From Paenarthrobacter sp. (GTDB lineage: Bacteria; Actinomycetota; Actinomycetes; Actinomycetales; Micrococcaceae), in assembly GCA_031179305.1 (NCBI GenBank), contig JAPSHX010000013.1:1-64000 (forward strand): DNA of 64,000 nt, written 5' to 3'. How positions within the stretch are numbered: position 1 is the stretch's first letter; the number at the start of each line of letters is the position of its first letter. Positions 8,642-15,570 of this stretch are shown piece after piece. A program made the position numbers and the translations under genes. The notes under the pieces are model-generated. The model searched no databases and was not told the DNA's origin. It saw only the letters and a list, made by a program, of their open reading frames with translations.

Positions 8642-8877
8642 GGACTCTCTCTAGCAGGAATCGGCTTTGATTTGGGTAAGCGGCTTCACTCGATTGAGCG
8701 AATGAACTCTACACAACGCAACGTCCCTTACCGGCTATTAATCCGTGGGTACCGGGAAGCCGACCACACGTCCGGAAGCACGGCCCGGGCGTCGCAGGGG
8801 CTGGTAGAGATTCCCACCGATTCCGCCGCCGCGCCCGGTCTTGGGCTGGAAATCGGCCGCATGAGCGCTTAGCGCCG

Positions 8878-8889
8878 AAATGTACATTT
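8878..8889. promoter_or_regulatory. Perfect 12-bp palindrome upstream of the toxin-antitoxin pair
   Basis: AAATGTACATTT is a perfect palindrome, set within a longer imperfect one with outer arms TTAGCG and CGCTAA. It lies 26 bases before the antitoxin start, where Phd/RelB-type antitoxins usually bind to repress their own operon. A TAAAAT box at 8904-8909 is seven bases from the ATG, which would make the mRNA nearly leaderless; that part is inference. Confidence 0.5.
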
Positions 8890-8915
8890 TCGCTAAATAA
8901 GCCTAAAATCAGGTT

Positions 8916-9182
8916 ATGAGCGAGATGACAGTAACCGTTGCGCGTAGCCGGCTCTCCGAAGCGGTCGATACCGCGCGAGTGAGCCATGAACCGGTGTACT
9001 TGTTGCGCCGTGGTCGTCGCGTCGCTGCGCTGATCGATGCAGAGGATCTCGCGAAGCTAATCGAGGCAGCTGAAGACCTCCACGACCTCCGCGCAGCAAA
9101 CGCTGCGCGGACCGAAATGACCGAGACGGGCGACGAAGCGGTGCCGTGGGAGGAAGTCAAAGCTGAGCTGGGCTTGGCTTGA
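8916..9182 (+). CDS. Type II antitoxin, Phd/YefM family
   Basis: This is an 88-residue protein. The N-terminal half ('TVTVARSRLSEAVDTARVSHEPVYLLRRGRRVAALIDAEDL') matches the DNA-binding Phd/YefM fold. The acidic C-terminal half ('RTEMTETGDEAVPWEEVKAEL') is the usual toxin-wrapping segment. It should bind and neutralise the RelE-like toxin encoded next, and together they should repress the operon. No good ribosome site precedes the ATG, and an ATG three codons later is an alternative. The 274 bases before it (8642-8915) contain no convincing gene. Confidence 0.88.
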   Translation: MSEMTVTVARSRLSEAVDTARVSHEPVYLLRRGRRVAALIDAEDLAKLIEAAEDLHDLRAANAARTEMTETGDEAVPWEEVKAELGLA

Positions 9183-9439
9183 GCTATGCAGTACAACTCG
9201 CGCCTGCCGCCGTCCGCCAGTTGCGAAAGCTCCCGCCGGATGCTCGCCGACGCATCCAGGCCGCCATCGAGATCCTCGCCGAAACACCTCGCCCGCCAGG
9301 GGCGAAAAAGCTATCCGGAAGCATCAGCGACTGGCGTGTACGTACCGGTGACTACCGCATCATCTACGAGATTCGTGACGCACAGCTCCTCGTTCTGGTG
9401 GTAGCCACGGGCCACAGACGCGACATCTACCAGCACTAA
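9179..9439 (+). CDS. Type II toxin, RelE/ParE family
   Basis: This 86-residue basic protein has the RelE/ParE fold pattern: 'AVQLAPAAVRQLRKLPPDARRRIQAAIEIL' helices, 'PPGAKKLSGSISDWRVRTGDYRIIYEI' strands and the terminal 'VVATGHRRDIYQ'. The conserved arginines and the GHR..IY end are those of RelE-type ribosome-dependent mRNA interferases. The TTG at 9179 overlaps the antitoxin stop by four bases, so translation is coupled. Confidence 0.9.
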   Translation: MSYAVQLAPAAVRQLRKLPPDARRRIQAAIEILAETPRPPGAKKLSGSISDWRVRTGDYRIIYEIRDAQLLVLVVATGHRRDIYQH

Positions 9440-9454
9440 GGCGCGCCCGGCGAA

Positions 9455-10123
9455 TCACCGCCCCTTCAGCACATATCGCCTTTCAGGGCGTCCGACGCCG
9501 TACTTGAGTCTGACCTCCAGCGCTCCCTCGTCGTGGAGGTACTCGAGGTAACGCCGGGCGCTCACCCGCGAGGTCCCCAGCTGCTCGGCGAGCTCGGCGG
9601 CAGAGAGGTCACCGGGCGCTGTTTTCAAGGCTGATTCAACCAGCTCGAGCGTCTCAACGCTGCAGCCCTTTGGCAGGCTCCGCTCGGAAGCGCCCAAGCC
9701 GAAGACCCGGTTCACGTCGGATTGCTCGGCCTCCACTTTGGAGGCGTCCAAGCCTTGGTAAGCGCTGAGGTAATGCTCCAGCCGCTCCTGCAGGTCAGCC
9801 TGAGAGAACGGCTTGATGAGGTAGTGGACGATCCCGCCCCGCAAGGCCTTTCGGACGGTTTCCACTTCCCGGGCAGCGCTGATCACCAGTACATCGAGGT
9901 CCGGGGCCACATCCCGGAGTTGGTGCATGAGTTCCAGCCCGTTGATGTCCGGGAGATGGATGTCCAACAGCACCAGGTCTGGCTGCAGCCGCTCGGTTTC
10001 CACCACAGCCTGGGCTCCCGTGTGCGCCACGCCCACCACCCCGAAGCCCGGCGTCCGCTGGATGAACCCGGCGTGGACCTTGGCCACCATGAAATCGTCG
10101 TCGACGATCAGAACCTTGATCAC
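9455..10123 (-). CDS. Two-component response regulator, CitB/DcuR-type
   Basis: This is a 222-residue regulator. The receiver domain (about 1-120) has the acidic pair DDD at 8-10, phosphoacceptor Asp54 ('LVLLDIHLPDINGLELM') and the conserved Lys near 'HYLIKPFSQADL'. A C-terminal helix-turn-helix ('LSAAELAEQLGTSRVSARRYLEYLHDEGAL', then 'RPERRYVLK') is typical of the CitB/DctR group. It overlaps the sensor kinase gene by four bases. The kinase and the divergent tctCBA genes indicate control of citrate or other tricarboxylate uptake. Confidence 0.92.
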   Translation of the reverse strand: MIKVLIVDDDFMVAKVHAGFIQRTPGFGVVGVAHTGAQAVVETERLQPDLVLLDIHLPDINGLELMHQLRDVAPDLDVLVISAAREVETVRKALRGGIVHYLIKPFSQADLQERLEHYLSAYQGLDASKVEAEQSDVNRVFGLGASERSLPKGCSVETLELVESALKTAPGDLSAAELAEQLGTSRVSARRYLEYLHDEGALEVRLKYGVGRPERRYVLKGR

Positions 10124-11754
10124 GGCTGCGTTGCCCCTTTGTCGAAGTTGGAGTGGTGCTTGTCGAAGCGTGCAGTGAACACGGCGCCTTCATCATTGGC
10201 CACCGTCAGGTCACCCCCGGAGCGCCGGCAGATCACCCGCGACAACGCCAAGCCAAAGCCCCGCGCATCGCCGGGTCCGGGCTCTTTCGTAGAGAAGCCT
10301 TGCCGGAAAATGTCCTCCGCGGAGCCGGAGGGCACCCCGGGACCGTTGTCCCTGACGGTCACTGTAACCTCGTCTCCCGAGTCGGCAACCAGCACGCCTA
10401 CCGAGGCCCCGGGAAGTCCAGTGACGGCGTCGAACGCGTTATCCACCAGGTTTCCCACCACGGTGGTGAGGTCGCGTGACAGTTCCTCGTTGACGCGTGG
10501 CAGCGCGGACTTGGGATCCAGCTTCAGCTCCACGCCCCGCTCCGCCGCCAGGCTGGCCTTGGCGATCAGCAGGGCTGCGAGCGCGGGGTCCTCGATGCGG
10601 CTGGTGACGTCGTCGTTGAGCCGCGTCCTGTCTACGGTGGCTCCATTGACGAACTGCACCACGGAATCGTATTCGCCTATCTGGATCAGGCCGGAAATGA
10701 CGTGGAGTTGGTTGGCGAACTCGTGGGCCTGGGCCCGCAAAGTATCGGTCACGGTCTTGGTGGCGCCGAGTTCACTCTCGAGGGAGGACAGCTCGGTCCG
10801 GTCCCTCAAGGTGGTGACGGAGCCGATGTCGCGTCCGTGGGAACGCAGGGCAACGCGGTTCATGACCACCAGCCGCTCCCCTACCAACACCAATTGATCC
10901 GCATCTGACTGCTCGCGGGTGAGGACTATTTTCAGCGCGGGGTCCACGTGGAGGGATCGCAGCTTCTTTCCCACACAATCCGGTGGCAGGCCAAGGAGTT
11001 GCCTGGCGCTTTGGTTGGCCACCGTAATGCGTTCGTGGGGGTCCAAAGCGACCACGCCTTCCTTCAGGCCCTGCAGCATCGCTTCACGGTTCTCCACGAG
11101 ACCGGTGATTTCCCGCGGTTCCATGCCGAGGGTTTGCCGCTTGACGCGGCGGGACAGCAGGAATGATCCCGCAATGCCTAAAACACTGGCAACACCCAGA
11201 TAGGTCAGCAGGTTGGGAATGGCGTCCCCCAGCCGCTCGATGGTGGATGGGTAGTTCCTGCTGACGGATGCTACACCGATGACTTTTCCGGAATCGTCCA
11301 GGACGGGGACGTGGGCGGACAGCACGGCACCGCTGCTGCCTGGCAGGACACCTGTCCAGGCGCGCCCTTCCATCACTTGGCTCTCACCCAGCGGCAAGGG
11401 TTGGCCCAACAGTCCGGGATCCGATGAAGCCACTACGGTGCCGTCAAGTTTGGCGAGTGCCACCTGTGATGATCCCGAAACGGTACGCACGGATTCGGCA
11501 ACGGCAGGGAGGGCTGAACCGACGCGCGGTTCGGCCTCAGGCAGCAGCGCGCGAACAGTGGGGTTGCTGCCCAAGGCTTCAGCAGCCAGCAGCGCACGGC
11601 GCCCTTCAGTCCGTTCGAAGGTGGCGGCGGATTGGGCCAACGAAATGGCCACAACGGCAACAAGAACTGCCAGGACGATCAGTAACTGCAGCACAAGGTA
11701 CTGCCCTGCCAGGGACATGCCTCTTCTTCGAGACAGTCGCGTGAGTGGAGTCAC
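10120..11754 (-). CDS. Sensor histidine kinase, CitA/DcuS family
   Basis: This is a 544-residue membrane sensor. One helix near residues 20-45 and a second ('LLTYLGVASVLGIAGSFLL') bracket an extracytoplasmic PAS/Cache-like domain. A cytoplasmic PAS region ('LKEGVVALDPHERITVANQSARQLLG') follows, then the H-box 'AQAHEFANQLHVISGLIQIGEY' and an ATPase domain with N ('LVDNAFDAV'), G1 ('DNGPGVP') and G2 ('GFGLAL') boxes. The frame is open further upstream, but the GTG at 11754 is preceded by AAAGGAA at good spacing and gives a normal N-terminus. It should sense a carboxylate and phosphorylate the response regulator. Confidence 0.9.
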   Translation of the reverse strand: MTPLTRLSRRRGMSLAGQYLVLQLLIVLAVLVAVVAISLAQSAATFERTEGRRALLAAEALGSNPTVRALLPEAEPRVGSALPAVAESVRTVSGSSQVALAKLDGTVVASSDPGLLGQPLPLGESQVMEGRAWTGVLPGSSGAVLSAHVPVLDDSGKVIGVASVSRNYPSTIERLGDAIPNLLTYLGVASVLGIAGSFLLSRRVKRQTLGMEPREITGLVENREAMLQGLKEGVVALDPHERITVANQSARQLLGLPPDCVGKKLRSLHVDPALKIVLTREQSDADQLVLVGERLVVMNRVALRSHGRDIGSVTTLRDRTELSSLESELGATKTVTDTLRAQAHEFANQLHVISGLIQIGEYDSVVQFVNGATVDRTRLNDDVTSRIEDPALAALLIAKASLAAERGVELKLDPKSALPRVNEELSRDLTTVVGNLVDNAFDAVTGLPGASVGVLVADSGDEVTVTVRDNGPGVPSGSAEDIFRQGFSTKEPGPGDARGFGLALSRVICRRSGGDLTVANDEGAVFTARFDKHHSNFDKGATQP

Positions 11755-11822
11755 TGCTGGGTTCCTTTGGTGGCGCCTGGGAGCGGGGGAAAAACAGTTC
11801 CCCCGTGGCGTATCGGAACTAT

Positions 11823-11853
11823 ACCCCAGTGGCACAGAAGACCCCAGTGGCAC
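11823..11853. promoter_or_regulatory. Direct repeats between the citA-like gene and tctC
   Basis: ACCCCAGTGGCAC occurs at 11823-11835 and again at 11841-11853, 18 bases apart and in the same orientation, and each is followed by a GAAGACC/GAAAGACC tail. A further AGAAGACC lies at 11874-11881. Direct repeats near two helical turns apart between a CitB-type regulator system and its likely target operon are plausible response-regulator sites. Confidence 0.4.
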
Positions 11854-12014
11854 GAAAGACCAGCTCAGACCGCAGAAGACCGTGAACGCAATGAACTTAA
11901 AGATCACTGCGAACACAAGAGTGATCCCTGTCACGCCCGGACCTAGCATCAAGTGAACAGGGCACAACGCTGATCGCCCTGCACCGAATTTTCGATGATG
12001 AGAAGAGGAACACC

Positions 12015-13019
12015 ATGCGCCAGATCCGCGCATTGCGAGTCGCCGCCGTCGCCGCCGGCCTCGCCCTGATGGCCACCGGCTGCGGTGCTACAGGTAAGTC
12101 CACCGGTTCTGACAGCACCGGTGCAGCAGGTCCGATCACCGGACTCCAGATCATGGTTCCAAACACTCCGGGCGGTGGCTACGACACCACCGCCCGGGCA
12201 GCCGCCAAGGTACTGGACGACGAGAAGATCTCCACCAACACCGAAGTGTTCAACCTTGCGGGTGCGGGCGGTACGGTGGGCCTTGCCCGCATCGTCAATG
12301 AGAAGGGCAACGGTGACCTCACCATGCTCATGGGCTTGGGCGTTGTTGGAGCCAGCTACACCAACAAGTCCGAGTCGAAGCTGACGGAGACCACCCCGCT
12401 GGCGAAACTCATCGAGGAACCCGGCGCCATCATGGTCAGCAAGGATTCCCCCTACAAAACCATCGATGACCTGGTGACGGCGTGGAAGGCCAACCCCGGT
12501 TCCATCGCAGTTGGCGGCGGTTCTTCGCCGGGCGGCCCGGACCACCTCCTGCCCATGCAGTTGGCCGGCGCGGTGGGCATCGACGCCACCAAGGTCAACT
12601 TCGTCTCTTACGACGGCGGTGGCGACCTTCTGCCCGCCATCCTTGGCAACAAGCTGGGCTTCGCCGCTTCCGGCGCCGGCGAGTACCTGCAGCAGATCAA
12701 GTCCGGTGAGGTCCGTGTTCTGGCCACCAGTGGCGAGAACCGGCTGGAAGGCGTCGACGCTCCCACGCTGAAGGAGTCCAACATTGACCTCGTCTTCACC
12801 AACTGGCGTGGCGTCGTTGCCCCTCCGGGCATCAGCGAGGACGACAAGAAGTCCCTGATCGCCGCACTTGAGAAGATGCACGCTTCCACAGCCTGGAAGG
12901 AAACGCTCAAAACCCACAGCTGGACCGATGCCTTCGTGACCGGCGATGAATTCCAGACGTTCCTGACAGACCAGGACAAGAGGGTGGCGGACGTACTGAC
13001 CAAGCTCGGGTTGGCGTGA
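12015..13019 (+). CDS. tctC: Tripartite tricarboxylate transporter substrate-binding lipoprotein (TctC)
   Basis: This is a 334-residue extracytoplasmic receptor. The signal peptide ends in the lipobox MATGC (Cys about 23). Family hallmarks are 'MVPNTPGGGYDTTARAAAKVL', 'VFNLAGAGGTVGLARI' and 'VGGGSSPGGPDHLLPMQLAGAVGID'. TctC proteins capture citrate or related carboxylates and deliver them to the TctA/TctB membrane parts, driven by ion gradients. It is the first gene of tctCBA-usp, overlapping the next gene by four bases, and lies divergent to the CitA/CitB-like system that probably induces it. Confidence 0.93.
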   Translation: MRQIRALRVAAVAAGLALMATGCGATGKSTGSDSTGAAGPITGLQIMVPNTPGGGYDTTARAAAKVLDDEKISTNTEVFNLAGAGGTVGLARIVNEKGNGDLTMLMGLGVVGASYTNKSESKLTETTPLAKLIEEPGAIMVSKDSPYKTIDDLVTAWKANPGSIAVGGGSSPGGPDHLLPMQLAGAVGIDATKVNFVSYDGGGDLLPAILGNKLGFAASGAGEYLQQIKSGEVRVLATSGENRLEGVDAPTLKESNIDLVFTNWRGVVAPPGISEDDKKSLIAALEKMHASTAWKETLKTHSWTDAFVTGDEFQTFLTDQDKRVADVLTKLGLA

Positions 13020-13519
13020 GCTCCTTAGCCACAGGCCTGAAAGGCCGCGCCGAGCTGGGGGTAGCCCTCCTGCTCGGCGCGGTAGGCGTCCTGGTCTTCC
13101 TGGACGCGAACGGCCTGGTCACCCCGTACTCGCAGTCGGACCCGGTGGGGCCCAAGACTGTACCGTTCATTGTCTCCGGCTTGCTGATCGTCTGCGCTGT
13201 TCTCCTTGCCATCAACGTCCTCCGCGGCGGCAAAGGCGAGGCCGAGGGCGGCGAAGACGTCGACCTGGCACACCCTGCCGACTGGAAGACCGTCCTCCCG
13301 CTGGCCGGTGCTTTCATCTTGAACATCCTGCTCATCGACTGGGCCGGCTGGGTCATTTCCGGAACGGTCCTCTTCTGGGGCAGCGTGCTGGCGCTCGGCA
13401 GTCGTCGCTACCTCCGTGACGGCCTTATTTCCGTCGCGTTGTCCTTGCTGACCTTCTACGGCTTCTACCTCGGCTTGGGCATCGCACTGCCGGCCGGGCT
13501 CCTGGAAGGAATCCTCTAA
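13016..13519 (+). CDS. tctB: Tripartite tricarboxylate transporter small membrane subunit (TctB)
   Basis: This 167-residue protein has four predicted helices ('[16 protein letters not shown]', '[18 protein letters not shown]', '[35 protein letters not shown]', '[21 protein letters not shown]'), the standard TctB layout. The GTG start overlaps the TctC stop, and its last base is the first base of the tctA ATG. TctB supports TctA in carboxylate transport; its exact mechanistic role is not resolved by sequence. Confidence 0.9.
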   Translation: MSSLATGLKGRAELGVALLLGAVGVLVFLDANGLVTPYSQSDPVGPKTVPFIVSGLLIVCAVLLAINVLRGGKGEAEGGEDVDLAHPADWKTVLPLAGAFILNILLIDWAGWVISGTVLFWGSVLALGSRRYLRDGLISVALSLLTFYGFYLGLGIALPAGLLEGIL

Positions 13520-15111
13520 TGGACGTCTGGTCCTCCCTGATGGACGGTTTTGCCACCGCCCTCACCCCTATGAACCTCTTGTTCGCCGTGATCGGCGTCC
13601 TCCTGGGCACCGCCGTCGGCGTCCTTCCCGGGCTGGGCCCGGCCATGACTGTGGCGTTGCTGCTTCCTGTCACCGCCGCCCTGGAGCCCACCAGCGCCTT
13701 CATCATGTTCGCCGGTATCTATTACGGTGGCATGTTCGGCGGTTCCACCACTTCCATCCTCCTCAACACACCAGGGGAATCGTCGTCGGTGGTGACGGCC
13801 ATCGAAGGCAACAAGATGGCCAAAGCCGGCAGGGCCGCACAGGCGCTTGCCACCGCGGCCATCGGCTCGTTCATCGCCGGCACCATCGGCACCGCGCTAC
13901 TGGCGGTCTTCGCACCCATCGTGGTGCAATTCGCCGTCAGCCTGGGTGCTCCCAGCTACTTCGCCATCATGGTCCTCGCCCTACTCGCGGTGACTGCCGT
14001 CCTTGGCTCGTCCAGGCTCCGCGGCTTCGCTTCCCTGGCCCTTGGTTTGGCCATCGGGCTGGTGGGTATCGACTCCGTGACCGGCCAACGCCGACTCACT
14101 TTCGGCCAGCCCTTGCTGGTGGACGGCCTGGACATCGTGGTTGTTGCTGTCGCAATCTTCGCCGTGGGTGAAGCCCTCTGGGTTGCCGCCCACCTGCGCC
14201 GTACGCCCCTTCACGTCATTCCCGTGGGTCGTCCTTGGATGGGTAAGAAGGACTGGGGCCGTTCCTGGAAGCCTTGGCTCCGCGGCACGGCTTTCGGTTT
14301 CCCCTTCGGCGCGCTGCCGGCTGGTGGTGCCGAGATCCCCACTTTCCTCTCCTACGTCACCGAGAAGCGGCTCAGCAAGCACCCGGAAGAATTCGGCAAG
14401 GGTGCCATCGAAGGTGTCGCTGGACCCGAGGCTGCCAACAACGCTGCCGCTGCCGGTACCCTGACTCCGATGCTCGCCCTCGGCCTGCCCACCAACGCAA
14501 CAGCCGCCGTCATGCTCGCCGCCTTTACGTCCTACGGCATCCAGCCCGGTCCGCAGCTGTTCTCCAGCCAAGGCCCGCTGGTCTGGGCGCTCATTGCCAG
14601 CCTCTTCATCGGCAACTTCCTGCTCCTGCTCATCAACCTGCCCCTGGCACCCGTGTGGGCCAAGCTGCTGCAACTCCCCCGCCCGTACCTTTACGCAGGC
14701 ATCCTGTTCTTCGCGACGCTGGGTGCGTACTCGGTCAACCTGCAGGCTTTCGACCTTGTGCTCCTGCTGGCACTCGGTGCCCTCGGATTCATGATGCGGC
14801 GCTTCGGACTTCCGGTACTGCCGCTGATCCTCGGCGTCATCCTGGGTCCGCGCATTGAGGGTCAACTCCGCAAGACGTTGCAGCTGAGCGCCGGCGATCC
14901 CGCTGGCCTGTTCAGCGAGCCCATCGCGATCGTGGTTTACATCATCGTGGCGCTCATCCTGGCCTGGCCGCTGATCTTCAAGCTCATCCGCCGCAACCGT
15001 CCCGTGGCAGCGCTCGTAGTGCCGTCTGCGCAGTCAACTCCCGAAGAACCGGAGACAGCCGCCCCCATCGAATCGACCACACCGACCCACCGAAAGCAGG
15101 AGAAACCATGA
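13519..15111 (+). CDS. tctA: Tripartite tricarboxylate transporter large permease (TctA)
   Basis: This is a 530-residue permease with about 11-12 membrane helices. It carries the family signature '[25 protein letters not shown]' and '[22 protein letters not shown]', plus a second internal-repeat motif '[21 protein letters not shown]' and '[17 protein letters not shown]'. It is the main membrane channel for the substrate caught by TctC. The C-terminal 30 residues are hydrophilic and Pro/Glu/Thr-rich. The stop overlaps the next ATG by four bases. Confidence 0.94.
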   Translation: MDVWSSLMDGFATALTPMNLLFAVIGVLLGTAVGVLPGLGPAMTVALLLPVTAALEPTSAFIMFAGIYYGGMFGGSTTSILLNTPGESSSVVTAIEGNKMAKAGRAAQALATAAIGSFIAGTIGTALLAVFAPIVVQFAVSLGAPSYFAIMVLALLAVTAVLGSSRLRGFASLALGLAIGLVGIDSVTGQRRLTFGQPLLVDGLDIVVVAVAIFAVGEALWVAAHLRRTPLHVIPVGRPWMGKKDWGRSWKPWLRGTAFGFPFGALPAGGAEIPTFLSYVTEKRLSKHPEEFGKGAIEGVAGPEAANNAAAAGTLTPMLALGLPTNATAAVMLAAFTSYGIQPGPQLFSSQGPLVWALIASLFIGNFLLLLINLPLAPVWAKLLQLPRPYLYAGILFFATLGAYSVNLQAFDLVLLLALGALGFMMRRFGLPVLPLILGVILGPRIEGQLRKTLQLSAGDPAGLFSEPIAIVVYIIVALILAWPLIFKLIRRNRPVAALVVPSAQSTPEEPETAAPIESTTPTHRKQEKP

Positions 15112-15500
15112 CCATCGTGGTGGGATACGTCCCCACACCAGAAGGCGAAGCAGCGTTGACGCAGGCCATCGCCGAGGCCAAGAAGAGCAATGACACCCTG
15201 CTGGTCATCAACTCCTCCAAGGGCGACGCCCTGGTGGACAACCGATACGCCCAGGAACCGGACATCCAGAGCATCGAGGACCGTCTAGCCGATCAGGGCA
15301 TCCAGCACATCATCAAGCAACCGGTCCGCGGCCATGACGCGGCTGCCGAAGTCCTGGACGCCGCCGACGAGAATGATGCCGATCTGATTGTCATCGGCCT
15401 TCGCCGCCGCAGCCCGGTTGGCAAGCTCATCATGGGCAGCGTCTCCCAACGGATCCTGCTGGAGGCGGACTGCCCGGTCCTGGCGGTCAAAGCGGAATAA
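15108..15500 (+). CDS. Universal stress protein (UspA family)
   Basis: This 130-residue protein has a single Usp domain, with '[14 protein letters not shown]' at the N-terminus and the ATP-binding loop '[33 protein letters not shown]' (G-2x-G-9x-G-S/T pattern). It is coupled to tctA by a four-base overlap. Usp genes often close carboxylate-transport operons in Arthrobacter relatives. A role in regulating transport or in stress adaptation is inferred, not shown. Confidence 0.9.
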   Translation: MTIVVGYVPTPEGEAALTQAIAEAKKSNDTLLVINSSKGDALVDNRYAQEPDIQSIEDRLADQGIQHIIKQPVRGHDAAAEVLDAADENDADLIVIGLRRRSPVGKLIMGSVSQRILLEADCPVLAVKAE

Positions 15501-15511
15501 CTAAAGGCATA

Positions 15512-15563
15512 AAACGCACGACGACGGCTGGTCGCCTGGGTGACCAGCCGCCGTCGTGCGTTT
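15512..15563. terminator. Strong bidirectional terminator hairpin
   Basis: A 22-base stem with one mismatch (arms 15512-15533 and 15542-15563) closes a short loop and is bounded by AAAA and TTT. It sits between the convergent usp and GH32 genes, so it can stop transcription from both sides. Confidence 0.85.
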
Positions 15564-15570
15564 GGCCGGT

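Noticed and set aside
8672..8872. 66-codon frame before the toxin-antitoxin pair
   Set aside because: No ribosome site, no family features and an atypical composition; likely chance.
13981..14865. Long open frame opposite tctA
   Set aside because: High-GC shadow of the tctA frame; Gln/Glu/His-rich with no family resemblance.
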